Positions 51,292 to 61,800 are shown, counted from the first letter of the stretch. The stretch is DNA of 64,000 bases from Pseudomonas sp. RIT-PI-r (GCF_001297015.1 NZ_LIGE01000018.1:186001-250000), one strand, 5' to 3'. Notes: a model not told the origin generated them from the sequence alone. Numbers and translations: made by a program.

Positions 51292-51477
51292 CCTAAAAGT
51301 TAGTTTATTTAATATTTATACACGCTTAGGGTATATGAACCGGACCACCGGACATTCTTTCGTTCGCCGCACTTTTGCGGCGTTTTTCATGAGATGTGAG
51401 GTAGGTAGTATGGTCCGGAACACAATCACCCCAGTGCAGATCGCCAGGGCATTGCGTGCAGCCAAGGAGCGGCACTG
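51292..51477 (+). promoter_or_regulatory. sfnB leader with AT-rich box, hairpin terminator and complementary arms
   Basis: AT-rich box CTAAAAGTTAGTTTATTTA (51293-51311) is like that before tauA. CCGGACC (51340-51346) can pair with GGTCCGG (51412-51418), which covers the start of the leader ORF. Between them is a terminator-type hairpin. This arrangement suggests attenuation or translation control, but it is inference. Confidence 0.5.
51365..51387 (+). terminator. Intrinsic terminator-like hairpin in the sfnB leader
   Basis: Perfect 7-bp GC-rich stem CGCCGCA (51365-51371)/TGCGGCG (51376-51382), loop CTTT, followed by TTTTT (51383-51387). It lies upstream of the leader ORF and sfnB rather than after a gene, as an attenuator would. 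Confidence 0.75.
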
Positions 51478-51478
51478 A
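51410..51478 (+). CDS. 22-codon leader ORF overlapping sfnB
   Basis: A short frame starting ATG at 51410 after GAGGTAGGTAGT, a fair ribosome site, and ending TGA at 51476-51478. The stop shares its A with the sfnB ATG (TGATG). The peptide is basic and helical in composition (ends AKERH) and has no signal for secretion and no Cys. It could be a regulatory leader peptide that couples translation to sfnB. Whether it is translated is unknown. Confidence 0.5.
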   Translation: MVRNTITPVQIARALRAAKERH

Positions 51479-52719
51479 TGTCCAGTCTGGCAGACGCAAA
51501 CGTCCAGTCGGATCTGGACATCGCCCCGTTGTTGTTGCCCGCGCAAGTCTTGCGCAACGACGCCCAAGCCATCAAGGCCGCCCATGAGCTGGCGCAAGTC
51601 GCCCGCGTACAGGCGGCCAAACGCGACCGTCAGCGCAAGCTGCCATGGTCGGAAATCGAACAGTTCACCCGTAGCGGTCTGGGCAGCATTGCCATCCCGC
51701 GCGAATACGGTGGCCCGCAGGTTTCATTCGTCACATTGGCCGAGGTGTTCGCGATCATTTCCGCCGCCGACCCGGCGTTGGGACAGATCCCGCAGAACCA
51801 GTTCGGCATCATCAATCTGGTGCTCGGCAGTGCCACCGAGGCGCAGAAACAGCAGCTGTTCCAGAGTGTTCTGGAAGGCTGGCGCATCGGCAATGCCGGT
51901 CCGGAGCGCGGCACTAAAAACACCCTGGAACTGAAAGCACGGATCACCGCCGACGGCGACGATTACGTGATCAACGGCCAGAAGTTCTATTCCACCGGCG
52001 CGCTGTTTGCGCACTGGGTCGCGGTGAAGGCGCTCAACGATGACGGCAAGCAAGTGCTGGCCTTCGTCCGTCGCGGCACGCCGGGGTTGCGCATTGTTGA
52101 TGACTGGTCGGGTTTCGGTCAGCGCACCACCGCCAGCGGCACGATTTTGCTGAACAACGTTCGCGTCGAATCGAACCTGGTCGTCGACAACTGGAAGATC
52201 AACGAAACCCCCAACACCCAAGGCGCGGTGTCGCAGCTGATTCAAGCGGCCATTGATGCCGGCATCGCCCGTGGCGCCATCGATGACGCCATCGAGTTCG
52301 TCAAAACCCGCGCGCGGCCATGGATCGACGCCAAAGTTGATCGCGCCAGTGATGACCTCTATGTGATCGCCGACATCGGCAAACTGAAAATCGAACTGCA
52401 CGCCGCCGAAGCGCTGCTGCGCAAGGCCGGCAAAGTTCTTGATCAGGTGCACGCCGCACCGCTGACCGCCGAATCTGCCGCCCGTGCATCGATTGCCGTG
52501 GCCGAGGCCAAAGTGCTGACCACGGAAATCTCATTGCTCGCCAGCGAGAAGCTTTTCGAACTGGCCGGCAGCCGCGCGACCCTCGCCGAATTCAACCTCG
52601 ACCGCCACTGGCGCAACGCCCGGGTGCACACGCTGCACGACCCGGTGCGCTGGAAATATCACGCGGTCGGCGCCTATCGCCTCAACGGCACTTTGCCTGC
52701 TCGCCATTCCTGGATCTGA
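51478..52719 (+). CDS. sfnB: SfnB-family sulfur-acquisition oxidoreductase (first copy)
   Basis: A 413-aa acyl-CoA dehydrogenase-fold flavoprotein of the SfnB group, FMNH2-dependent enzymes linked to dimethyl sulfone and other organosulfur use. Visible are IPREYGGPQVSFVTLAEVF, VINGQKFYSTGA, DDWSGFGQRTTASGT and, near the end, LFELAGSRAT...DRHWRNARVHTLHDPVRWKYH, which the second copy also has. It is preceded by an overlapping 22-codon ORF. It begins a unit of two SfnB paralogues and an LLM monooxygenase. The substrate is inferred only from family. Confidence 0.9.
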   Translation: MSSLADANVQSDLDIAPLLLPAQVLRNDAQAIKAAHELAQVARVQAAKRDRQRKLPWSEIEQFTRSGLGSIAIPREYGGPQVSFVTLAEVFAIISAADPALGQIPQNQFGIINLVLGSATEAQKQQLFQSVLEGWRIGNAGPERGTKNTLELKARITADGDDYVINGQKFYSTGALFAHWVAVKALNDDGKQVLAFVRRGTPGLRIVDDWSGFGQRTTASGTILLNNVRVESNLVVDNWKINETPNTQGAVSQLIQAAIDAGIARGAIDDAIEFVKTRARPWIDAKVDRASDDLYVIADIGKLKIELHAAEALLRKAGKVLDQVHAAPLTAESAARASIAVAEAKVLTTEISLLASEKLFELAGSRATLAEFNLDRHWRNARVHTLHDPVRWKYHAVGAYRLNGTLPARHSWI

Positions 52720-52757
52720 GACGACCGCACACTTTCTCAAGTGCAATGGAGAAACCT

Positions 52758-53951
52758 ATGACTTTTTCCCATCACGTCGCGGTCATCACCAGCGATGAGC
52801 AAGCCCTGATCGTCGCCAGCGATCTGGCCGAAGATTTCAAACGCGACAGCGCCCTGCGCGACCGTGAACGTCGCTTGCCACTGCCGGAACTCGACGTGTT
52901 TTCCCGCTCGGGCCTGTGGGGCATCAGTGTGCCAAAGGAATACGGCGGCGCTGGCGTGTCCAACGTAACTTTGGCCAAAGTCATCGCGCTGATCGCTCAG
53001 GCTGACGGCTCGCTCGGACAAATCCCGCAGAACCATTTTTACGCACTGGAAGTGCTGCGCGTAAACGGCAGCCACGCGCAAAAACAACGGCTGTACGCCG
53101 AAGTGCTCGCCGGCCAACGCTTCGGTAATGCACTGGCGGAACTGGGCACGAAAACCGCTCACGACCGCGTCACCAGCCTCAAGCGCGACGGCGACGGTTA
53201 TCGCATCAACGGCCGCAAGTTCTATGCGACCGGCGCGATTTACGCCCAGCGCATTCCGACCTCGGTTGTCGATGAAAACGGCGTGCAGCAACTGGCCTTC
53301 GTCCCCCGCGACAGCAAAGGCCTGACCGTGATCGACGACTGGAGCGGCTTCGGTCAGCGCACCACCGGCAGCGGTTCGGTGGTGTTCGAAGACGTCTACG
53401 TAGAGGCTGAAGACGTACTGCCGTTTCAAAGTGCTTTCGAACGGCCAACCACCGTTGGCCCGTTGGCGCAGATCCTTCACGCCGCCATCGACACCGGCAT
53501 CGCCCGCGCTGCTTACGAAGACGCCCTGCATTTTGTGCGCAGCAAAACCCGCCCGTGGATCGATTCCGGCAACGACAAAGCCACCGAAGATCCACTGACG
53601 CTGAAGAGCTTCGGCCACTTGAGCATTCGCCTGCACGCCACCGAAGCCTTGCTTGAGCGCGCTGGAGAATTCCTCGACGCCGCGCAAGCTGAGACCAACG
53701 CACAAACCGTCGCTGCGGCTTCGATTGCCGTTGCTGAAGCCCGGGCGATCAGCACCGATATTTCCCCCGCCGCCGGCAGCACGCTGTTCGAATTGGCCGG
53801 CAGCCGGGCCCCGCGGACCGAACGCGGGCTCGACCGCCACTGGCGCAACGCCCGCGTGCACACCTTGCACGATCCAGTGCGCTGGAAATATCACGCGGTG
53901 GGCAATTATTACCTCAACGATGAAAACCCTCCGCTGCGAGGGACGATCTGA
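52758..53951 (+). CDS. sfnB: SfnB-family sulfur-acquisition oxidoreductase (second copy)
   Basis: A 397-aa paralogue of the preceding gene with the same landmarks: VPKEYGGAGVSNVTLAKV, RINGRKFYATGA, DDWSGFGQRTTGSGS and LDRHWRNARVHTLHDPVRWKYH. The ATG at 52758 is chosen because GGAG lies 6-9 bases upstream; a nearer upstream ATG at 52746 is in the same frame. It is 38 bp after the first copy and overlaps the next gene by one base. Two non-identical copies suggest different substrates or a heteromer. Confidence 0.9.
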   Translation: MTFSHHVAVITSDEQALIVASDLAEDFKRDSALRDRERRLPLPELDVFSRSGLWGISVPKEYGGAGVSNVTLAKVIALIAQADGSLGQIPQNHFYALEVLRVNGSHAQKQRLYAEVLAGQRFGNALAELGTKTAHDRVTSLKRDGDGYRINGRKFYATGAIYAQRIPTSVVDENGVQQLAFVPRDSKGLTVIDDWSGFGQRTTGSGSVVFEDVYVEAEDVLPFQSAFERPTTVGPLAQILHAAIDTGIARAAYEDALHFVRSKTRPWIDSGNDKATEDPLTLKSFGHLSIRLHATEALLERAGEFLDAAQAETNAQTVAAASIAVAEARAISTDISPAAGSTLFELAGSRAPRTERGLDRHWRNARVHTLHDPVRWKYHAVGNYYLNDENPPLRGTI

Positions 53952-55309
53952 TGGGCGCTGCAAAAAAGAAGATCCTGCTCAACGCGTTCAACATGAACTG
54001 CATCGGCCACATCAACCATGGCTTGTGGACGCATCCGCGCGACACCTCGACGCGCTACAACACTATTGAATACTGGACTGAACTGGCGCAATTGCTGGAG
54101 CGCGGACTCTTCGACGGCCTGTTCATTGCCGACATCGTCGGCGTGTACGACGTCTATCAGAACTCAGTCGATGTGCCGCTGAAAGAGTCGATCCAGTTGC
54201 CGGTCAACGACCCGCTGCTGCTGGTTTCAGCCATGGCTGCGGTGACCAAAAATCTAGGCTTCGGCCTGACCGCCAACCTCACCTACGAGCCGCCGTATCT
54301 GTTCGCCCGCCGCATGTCCACGCTCGATCATCTGAGTCGCGGACGCGTGGGCTGGAACATCGTCACCGGTTATCTGGACAGCGCCGCAAAAGCCATGGGC
54401 CTCAGCGAGCAAGTCGAACATGACCGTCGCTACGACCAGGCCGATGAGTACCTGGAAGTGCTCTACAAGCTCTGGGAAGGCAGTTGGGAAAACGGTGCCG
54501 TACTCAACAACCGCGAACAACGGATCTACGCCAACCCGGAAAAAGTGCACAAGGTCGAGCACAAGGGCGAGTTCTATCAGGTCGAGGGTTATCACCTCTG
54601 CGAACCGTCACCACAACGCACGCCAGTGCTGTTTCAGGCCGGCAGCTCTGATCGCGGCCTACTGTTCGCCGGGCGTCATGCCGAGTGCGTATTCATCAGC
54701 GGTCAGAACAAACCATCGACCAAAGTTCAGGTCGACAAGGTCCGCGCCAGCGCCGTTGAAGCGGGGCGTAACCCCGACGACATCAAGGTGTTCATGGGCC
54801 TCAACGTCATCGTTGGCGCGACCGAAGAGGCCGCATGGGCCAAGCACGCCGAGTACCTGAGCTATGCCAGCGCCGAGGCCGGCGTGGCGCATTTCTCCGC
54901 GTCGACCGGCATCGACTTTTCCCAGTACGAAATCGACGAACCGATCCAGTACGTGAAGAGCAACGCCATTCAGTCGGCGACCAAGAACCTGCAGAACAAC
55001 GACTGGACCCGGCGCAAATTGCTCGACCAGCACGCCCTCGGTGGCCGTTACATCACCGTGGTCGGTTCGCCGGAGCAAGTGGCGGATGAGCTGGAATCGT
55101 GGATCGCCGAGACCGGCCTCGACGGTTTCAACCTGACCCGGATTGTTACCCCGGAAAGTTATGTCGATTTCATTGAGCTGGTGATTCCGGAGCTGCAGCG
55201 GCGTGGTTCGTACAAGACCGCTTATGACGCGGGCAGCTTGCGCGAGAAGCTGTTTCACGGTGCGGCGCAATTGCCTGAGCAACACACCGGATCGTCGTAC
55301 CGGCATTAA
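53951..55309 (+). CDS. LLM-class flavin-dependent monooxygenase (NtaA/SnaA/DszA type)
   Basis: A 452-aa luciferase-like monooxygenase. KILLNAFNMNCIGHINHGLWTHP, STLDHLSRGRVGWNIVTGYLDSAAKAMG and FQAGSSDRG are typical of the DszA/NtaA subgroup. It starts at an ATG that overlaps the second sfnB stop by one base (TGATG), so the three enzymes are made together. It is clearly a different subfamily from the enzyme at 37646. It presumably oxidises a sulfone, sulfonate or similar compound with FMNH2. Confidence 0.88.
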   Translation: MGAAKKKILLNAFNMNCIGHINHGLWTHPRDTSTRYNTIEYWTELAQLLERGLFDGLFIADIVGVYDVYQNSVDVPLKESIQLPVNDPLLLVSAMAAVTKNLGFGLTANLTYEPPYLFARRMSTLDHLSRGRVGWNIVTGYLDSAAKAMGLSEQVEHDRRYDQADEYLEVLYKLWEGSWENGAVLNNREQRIYANPEKVHKVEHKGEFYQVEGYHLCEPSPQRTPVLFQAGSSDRGLLFAGRHAECVFISGQNKPSTKVQVDKVRASAVEAGRNPDDIKVFMGLNVIVGATEEAAWAKHAEYLSYASAEAGVAHFSASTGIDFSQYEIDEPIQYVKSNAIQSATKNLQNNDWTRRKLLDQHALGGRYITVVGSPEQVADELESWIAETGLDGFNLTRIVTPESYVDFIELVIPELQRRGSYKTAYDAGSLREKLFHGAAQLPEQHTGSSYRH

Positions 55310-55312
55310 AAG

Positions 55313-55380
55313 CTTCGCGAGCAGGCTCGCTCCCACATTTGGAATGCATTTCCCCTGTGGGAGCGAGCCTGCTCGCGAAG
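55313..55380. repeat. Family C REP pair, copy 5
   Basis: Arms CTTCGCGAGCAGGCTCGCTC and complement, between the LLM gene and the MetQ-type gene. It divides what might otherwise be a single sulfur operon. Confidence 0.93.
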
Positions 55381-55428
55381 AGGCCATCCAATACACCACA
55401 AATTTATGCACTGACTGGAAAAACCATC

Positions 55429-56238
55429 ATGACCAAAAAACGCCTGTCCCACCCAGTCAAAGCACTGGCCCTGGCCCTCGGCCTGTTCAGCTCGGCCGTC
55501 TTCGCCGCCGACGCCCCGTTGAAAATCGGCACCACCGCCGCCTTCGCCATTCCGCTGGAAGCCGCCGTCGAAGAGGCCTCCAAACAAGGCCTGAAAGTCG
55601 AGCTGGTGGAGTTCACCGACTGGATCGCACCGAACGTCAGTCTCGCCGCCGGCGACATCGACGTGAACTACTTCCAGCACATCCCGTTCCTCGAAAACGC
55701 CAAGGCTGCGTCGGGTTTTGATCTGGTGCCATTCGCACCGGGGATCATCAACAACGTCGGTCTCTACTCGAAAAAATACAAAAGCTTCGACGAGTTGCCA
55801 GAGGGCGCCAGCGTTGCCATCGCCAACGACCCGATCAACAGTGGTCGTGGTTTGCAGCTGCTGGCCAAGGCTGGTTTGATCACGCTGAAACCGGGCGTCG
55901 GCTACAAAGCCACCGAAGATGACATTGTCGCCAACCCGAAGAAGATCAAAATCCTCCAGGTCGAAGCCGTGCAATTGGTACGCGCCTATGACGACGCAGA
56001 TCTGGTCCAGGGCTACCCGGCCTACATTCGTCTGGCGAAGACTTTCGATGCCGGTTCGGCGCTGCTGTTCGACGGTCTCGATCACAAGGAATACGTGATC
56101 CAGTTCGTCATCCAGCCGAAGAGCAAAACCGATCCGCGCCTGATCAAATTCGTCGACATCTACCAGCATTCGCCGGTCGTTCGCGCGGCACTGGATAAGG
56201 CCCACGGCAAGCTGTATCAAGCCGGCTGGGAAAGCTGA
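55429..56238 (+). CDS. MetQ/NlpA-family ABC substrate-binding protein
   Basis: A 269-aa periplasmic binding protein with a signal peptide (about 1-27, ending AVFAADA). [22 protein letters not shown] and [23 protein letters not shown] are typical of MetQ/NlpA. Unlike E. coli MetQ it has no lipobox Cys, so it is likely soluble. It could bind methionine or, in this sulfur cluster, another sulfur compound. The start ATG at 55429 is chosen; the upstream open frame covers the REP pair. Confidence 0.9.
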   Translation: MTKKRLSHPVKALALALGLFSSAVFAADAPLKIGTTAAFAIPLEAAVEEASKQGLKVELVEFTDWIAPNVSLAAGDIDVNYFQHIPFLENAKAASGFDLVPFAPGIINNVGLYSKKYKSFDELPEGASVAIANDPINSGRGLQLLAKAGLITLKPGVGYKATEDDIVANPKKIKILQVEAVQLVRAYDDADLVQGYPAYIRLAKTFDAGSALLFDGLDHKEYVIQFVIQPKSKTDPRLIKFVDIYQHSPVVRAALDKAHGKLYQAGWES

Positions 56239-56240
56239 GC

Positions 56241-57362
56241 ATGACGGCCGCGATCCAACGGCGACTGGATATTCCAGAGCCACACAATGCTGAAAAAACC
56301 GAGCTGCACCCCGAGCTGAATCGTGCCCACGTACGCTTCATCGGTCTGGGCAAAACCTACAACGGTCGGCAAGGCCCGGTCGCCGCGTTGCAAGGCATCG
56401 ATCTGGCGATTCAGCGCGGCGAAGTGTTCGGCATCATCGGCCGCAGCGGCGCTGGCAAGTCATCGCTGATCCGTACGATCAATCGTCTGGAACAACCGAC
56501 CTCGGGGCGAGTGCTGATCGATCAGGTCGACATCGGCGAGTTCGATGAAGACCGTCTTGTCGCCCTGCGCCGACGCATCGGCATGATCTTCCAGCACTTC
56601 AATCTGATGTCGGCCAAGACTGTTTGGCAGAACGTCGAACTGCCGCTGAAAGTCGCTGGCGTGCCGAAAGAGCAACGAGAAAAAAAGGTTCGCGAACTAC
56701 TCGAACTGGTTGGCCTGCAGGAAAAGCACAAGGCTTATCCGGCGCAGCTCTCCGGAGGGCAGAAACAGCGTGTCGGTATTGCCCGGGCGTTGGTGCATGA
56801 CCCGGATATTTTGCTCTGCGACGAGGCCACTTCGGCGCTCGACCCGGAGACCACCCAGTCGATCCTCGGCCTGCTGCGCGAGATCAATAAACGCCTGGGT
56901 CTGACCATCGTTCTGATTACTCATGAGATGGCAGTGATCCGCGAAATCTGCGACCGCGTCGTCGTGCTTGAGCACGGGCGGGTGGTCGAACAAGGCCCGG
57001 TGTGGGAAGTGTTCGGCAATCCGCAGCACGAGGTTAGCCAGACCTTGCTCGCACCGCTGCAACACGCGCTGCCGGAGGAGTTGCAAAGCCGTTTGCTGAA
57101 GCAGCCGCCCTCCTCCGATGCTGCTGTGGTGCTGCGCTTGCAATTCACCGGCAGCGCCAGCGACGAACCGGATCTGGCGGCATTATTTGCTGCACTCGGT
57201 GGCCGGGTAAAGTTGCTACAGGGCGGCGTCGAACGGATTCAGGGGCATGCGTTGGGGCAACTGTTGCTGGCCGTCAGTGATTCAGCGTTCGGAGCCGAGC
57301 AGTTGCGCGAACGCGCCGCACCGTGGGCGCAACGCGTGGAGGTATTGGGTTATGTGGTTTGA
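56241..57362 (+). CDS. metN: MetN-type ABC transporter ATP-binding protein
   Basis: A 373-aa ATPase. Walker [10 protein letters not shown] (67-75), signature LSGGQKQR and Walker [17 protein letters not shown]. The C-terminal about 80 residues, after [15 protein letters not shown], form the NIL regulatory domain typical of MetN. There is a 30-residue N-terminal extension before RFIGLGKTY that is unusual. It overlaps the permease gene by 11 bp. Likely transports the ligand of the preceding MetQ-type protein. Confidence 0.9.
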   Translation: MTAAIQRRLDIPEPHNAEKTELHPELNRAHVRFIGLGKTYNGRQGPVAALQGIDLAIQRGEVFGIIGRSGAGKSSLIRTINRLEQPTSGRVLIDQVDIGEFDEDRLVALRRRIGMIFQHFNLMSAKTVWQNVELPLKVAGVPKEQREKKVRELLELVGLQEKHKAYPAQLSGGQKQRVGIARALVHDPDILLCDEATSALDPETTQSILGLLREINKRLGLTIVLITHEMAVIREICDRVVVLEHGRVVEQGPVWEVFGNPQHEVSQTLLAPLQHALPEELQSRLLKQPPSSDAAVVLRLQFTGSASDEPDLAALFAALGGRVKLLQGGVERIQGHALGQLLLAVSDSAFGAEQLRERAAPWAQRVEVLGYVV

Positions 57363-57996
57363 TCGCTTGCTGCAGGGTTTCATCGACACGTTTTTGATGG
57401 TCGGCGTGTCGTCGCTGATAGCGCTGCTGGTGGGGATTCCCATGGCGGTGATTCTGGTCACCAGCGACAAGGGCGGGATCTATGAAGCGCCGGTACTCAA
57501 CCGCGCCTTGGGCGCGTTCGTGAACCTGTTTCGCTCGATCCCGTTTTTGATTCTGATGGTCGCGCTGATTCCGTTTACCCGGTTGATTGTCGGAACGACC
57601 TACGGTGTCTGGGCCGCTGTTGTGCCGCTGACAATTGCCGCGACACCGTTCTTTGCGCGGATTGCCGAAGTGAGCCTGCGCGAGGTTGATCATGGCTTGA
57701 TCGAGGCGGCGCAGGCGATGGGCTGCCGGCGTTGGCACATCGTCTGGCATGTGCTGTTGCCGGAGGCGCTGCCGGGGATTGTCGGCGGGTTCACCATCAC
57801 GCTGGTGACGATGATCAACTCGTCGGCGATGGCCGGGGCGATTGGCGCTGGCGGGTTGGGAGATATCGCCTATCGCTACGGCTATCAGCGTTTTGACAGC
57901 CAGATCATGCTGACGGTGATTGTGTTGCTGGTGGCGTTGGTGGCGGTGATTCAGTTGGGTGGGGATCGGTTGGCGCGGGGGTTGAACAAGCGCTGA
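57352..57996 (+). CDS. metI: MetI-type ABC transporter permease
   Basis: A 214-aa permease with five predicted helices. [18 protein letters not shown] and the coupling loop [30 protein letters not shown] are typical of MetI. It starts within the metN coding region (11-bp overlap), indicating strong translational coupling. It completes a MetQNI transporter set next to the sfnB-LLM genes. Confidence 0.91.
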   Translation: MWFDRLLQGFIDTFLMVGVSSLIALLVGIPMAVILVTSDKGGIYEAPVLNRALGAFVNLFRSIPFLILMVALIPFTRLIVGTTYGVWAAVVPLTIAATPFFARIAEVSLREVDHGLIEAAQAMGCRRWHIVWHVLLPEALPGIVGGFTITLVTMINSSAMAGAIGAGGLGDIAYRYGYQRFDSQIMLTVIVLLVALVAVIQLGGDRLARGLNKR

Positions 57997-58032
57997 GCCG
58001 GGCCGGGCTCATGTAGCAACTTCACAACCGCT

Positions 58033-58097
58033 ATCGCGAGCAGGCTCACTCCTACAGGGGAACGCATTTCAAATGCAGGAGTGAGCCTGCTCGCGAT
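58033..58097. repeat. Family C REP pair, copy 6
   Basis: Arms ATCGCGAGCAGGCTCACTCC and complement in the 170-bp gap after metI. Confidence 0.92.
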
Positions 58098-58166
58098 GGG
58101 CTGCGCAGCAGCCCCGAACCCGATGGCGTATATTCGGCAAATCCCAATTGCCCGCGTATCCCGACC

Positions 58167-58796
58167 ATGAAGCAGACCCCCACCGATCTCGAACAGATCA
58201 CCGCCACCACCCTCGGCCACTACAACTCGGTGGCCGAAGACTTTCGTGAAGGCACCCGCAATCACGATGTCAGCCAGAACATCGATGCGTTGCTGCGGCA
58301 TATTCAAGGTGTGGCGCCGTTCACGATTCTGGATTTCGGCTGCGGCCCGGGCCGCGATTTGCAAACGTTTACGCGCATGGGCCACATCGCAGTCGGCCTC
58401 GACGGTTCGCCAGAGTTTGCGCGAATGGCCCGTGAGGACAGTGGTTGCGAGGTGCTCCAACAGGACTTTCTGAAGCTCGATCTGCCGGCTGAACGCTTCG
58501 ACGGGATCTTCGCCAACGCGGTGCTTTTTCATGTGCCGTTGCAGGAATTGCCAAGGGTGCTCAAGCAACTGCATGGTGCGTTGAAACCCGGTGGCGTGTT
58601 GTTCAGCTCCAATCCGCGTGGGGATAACCGTGAAGGCTGGAACGGGCCGCGTTATGGCTCGTATCACGATCTTGAGGCGTGGCGCGGGTTGTTGACGGCA
58701 GCGGGTTTTGTCGAGCTTGAGCATTACTATCGGCCGGCGGGGCTACCGCGCGAGCAGCAGCCTTGGTTGGCGAGTGTCTGGCGTAAATCCATGTAG
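58167..58796 (+). CDS. SAM-dependent methyltransferase (class I)
   Basis: A 209-aa class I methyltransferase. Motif I is FTILDFGCGPGRDLQ (about 51-65), and the following acidic residue is in GLDGSPEF. KPGGVLFSSNPRGDNREGW forms the later strand. The substrate is not indicated. It stands alone between REP pairs, convergent with the RND pump genes. Confidence 0.85.
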   Translation: MKQTPTDLEQITATTLGHYNSVAEDFREGTRNHDVSQNIDALLRHIQGVAPFTILDFGCGPGRDLQTFTRMGHIAVGLDGSPEFARMAREDSGCEVLQQDFLKLDLPAERFDGIFANAVLFHVPLQELPRVLKQLHGALKPGGVLFSSNPRGDNREGWNGPRYGSYHDLEAWRGLLTAAGFVELEHYYRPAGLPREQQPWLASVWRKSM

Positions 58797-58810
58797 TCAG
58801 CTCAGACGCC

Positions 58811-58875
58811 ATCGCGAGCAGGCTCACTTCTATAGTTGGAATGCGTTCCCCTGTAGGAGTGAGCCTGCTCGCGAT
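58811..58875. repeat. Family C REP pair, copy 7
   Basis: Arms ATCGCGAGCAGGCTCACT and complement, with one mismatch (TTCTATA versus CCTGTAGG in the inner part), between convergent methyltransferase and RND pump genes. Confidence 0.9.
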
Positions 58876-58894
58876 GAGCGCGAAGCGCTCGTTT

Positions 58895-61800
58895 TTACTG
58901 CGTCTCTTTTTTCGGCTCGCGAATCTTGTACCAGGCCACATACAGCGCCGGCAGGAACAGCAACGTCAGCAGCGTCGCCACCACGATCCCGCCAATCATC
59001 GCGTAGGCCATCGGCCCCCAGAACACTTCCCGGGCAATGGGGATCATGCCCATGCTCGCTGCGGCTGCGGTCAGCAGGATCGGTCGGCGCCGATGTTCGG
59101 TCGCTTCGACCACCGCATCCCACGGCGCATAACCTTTCTTCTCGAACTCATCGATCTGCGTCACCAGAATCACCGAGTTGCGGATGATGATGCCGATCAG
59201 CGCGAGAATCCCCAGAATCGCCACGAAACCCATCGGCGTACCGGTCGGCACCAACGCCAGTACCACGCCGATCAGCCCCAGCGGCGCGACACTCGCGACG
59301 AGGAACATCTTCTGCACGCTGTGCAACTGGATCATCAGGAACGTCGCCATCAAAAACAGCATCAACGGCAACACCTTGGCGATCGGCCCTTGGGCCTTGC
59401 CGCTCTCCTCGACCGTACCGCCAGTGGCGACTTTGTAGCCGACCGGGAGCTTTTCAGCGAAGGCATCAATCGACGGCTTGAGGATTTTCACCAGATCGGT
59501 CGGCTGGATCTCGTCGCGCACCGAGGCCTTGATGGTGATGGTCGGCAAACGGTCGCGACGCCACACCAGCGGCTGCTCCAGTTCATAACGCACGGTGGCG
59601 AACGCCAGCAGCGGAATCGACGTGCCGCTCGGCGTGACGATCTGCAGGTTCTGCAGGGTTTCCGGCGTACCACGTTCGGAATCCACAGCGCGCCCGACCA
59701 CGTTGATCAGGTAGATGTCGTCATCGACCTGGGTCAACGGCGAGCCACTGACGATGCTGTTCATCAGGTTCGCCACGTCTTCGGACGACAGCCCGAGTTG
59801 CCGCGCCTTGTCCTGGGCGATGTCGATGCGCAGGACTTTGCCCGGCTCGTTCCAGTCGTAGATGATCTCGCCGATGTGCGAGTTCTTGTCCAGTTCGGTC
59901 GCGAGGTCAATGGCGTGCTTGCGCACCTGATCGATGTCCTTGCCACTGACCCGGTACTGAATCGGACGCCCCACCGGCGGGCCCATTTCCAGTGCTTGCA
60001 CGTAACTGCCGATGCCGACGAAGTCCTTGTGCAGGCGTTCGCGCAGACGTTGGGTCAAGGCCTCACGGGCCTCGAAATCCTTGCTGACGATCACCAGTTG
60101 TGCGTAGTACGGGTTTTGCAATTGCTGGTCGAGCGGCAGGTAGAAACGGATCGCGCCCTGACCGATGTAGGTGCTCCAGCGCACAATGTCCGCGTCACCC
60201 TTGAGCGTCGCTTCGAGTTTGTCGACGGCTTTGCGGGTTTCGTCGATCGAGGCGTTTTGCGGCAGGTTCAGGTCGACGAGAATTTCCGGGCGGTCCGATG
60301 CCGGAAAGAACTGGTTCTGCACAAAGCGCATGCAAAAAATCGACAGGGCAAACAGCAGCACGGTGATACCGATCGCCCACCAGCGATTGCGCATCGCCCA
60401 CAACAGACCGCCATTGAACGCACGCCCGACGCGACCCGGCTCGGCTTCATGAGGTTTCACGTTGGCGCTGAGAATGTGCACGCCGATCACCGGCGCGAAA
60501 AACCCCGCCACAATCCACGACACAATCATGGCCACGGCAATCACCGCAAACAGCGTGTAGGTGTACTCACCGGCGGAACTGGCGTTGAGGCCGATCGGCA
60601 CGAAACCGGCGACTGTCACCAGCGTCCCCGTTAGCATCGGGAACGCCGTCGAGGTGTAGGCGTACGTCGCGGCCTCCTCCTTGCTCTCGCCCATTTCCAG
60701 GCGCGTGACCATCATCTCCACGGTGATCATCGCGTCATCCACCAACAGGCCGAGGGCGATGATCAATGCGCCGAGGGAAATCCGCTGCATAGTGATGCCG
60801 CTGTATTCCATGAACACAAAGACCATCGCCAGCACCAGCGGAATCGAGCACGCCACCACCAGCCCGGCGCGCACACCGAGGCTGATAAAACTCACCACCA
60901 GCACGATGATCACCGCTTCGAACAGCGCGCTGGTGAAACCTCCAACAGCCTCTTCAACGACGACAGCCTGATCGGAAACGGTGTGCACGCCAACGCCCAC
61001 CGGCAAGTCCGCGGTCAGTTGGTCGATGCGCGCATGCAAGGCCTTGCCGAACTCCTGGACGTTGCCACCCTTCTGCATGGCAATCGCCAGGCCGATGGCC
61101 GGTTTGCCGTCGAAGCGGAATTCCGGGGTCGCCGGATCTACGTAACCACGGCTGATCTCGGCGATGTCGGCCAGTCGATAGAAGCGGTCATTGAGCTTGA
61201 GGTTGACTTCGGCCAGATCCTTCTCCGAAGCAAACTGCCCGGAGGTGCGCACGGAAATCCGCTCGGGACCGGCCTCGATCACCCCCGCCGGAGTTACGGC
61301 GTTCTGCGATTGCAGGCTTTCCACTACCTGACGTTGATCGATGCCCAGTGCAGCGAGTTTGCGTGTGGAGAAATTCAGGTAAATCACTTCGTCCTGCTGG
61401 CCGACCATTTCGATCTTGCCCAGCCCTGGCACGTTGCGGATTTCGGCCCTGGCCTGTTCCACATAATCGCGCAGTTGGCGCATGGTCAGGCCATCGGCGG
61501 TAAACGCGTACACCGAGCCGAACACGTCACCGAACTCGTCGTTGAATCCCGGCCCCTGAATGCCTTGGGGAAACTGTCCGCGAATGTCATCGATCTTCTT
61601 GCGCACCTGGTACCAGATTTCCGGGATGTCCTTGGCGCTGGTGGTGTCGCGCAGGTACACGTACACCGTTGATTCGCCGGGGCGCGTGTAGCTTTTCACG
61701 TAGTCGAGGGAGTCGAGTTCTTCGAGTTTCTTCTCGATGCGGTCGGTGACCTGCTTGAGCGTTTCCTCTTGAGTCGCGCCCGGCCATTTGGTCTGGATGA

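Noticed and set aside
58841-60634. Plus-strand frame of 597 codons opposite the RND pump gene
   Set aside because: Antisense shadow with composition typical of reversed RND sequence; starts inside a REP pair.
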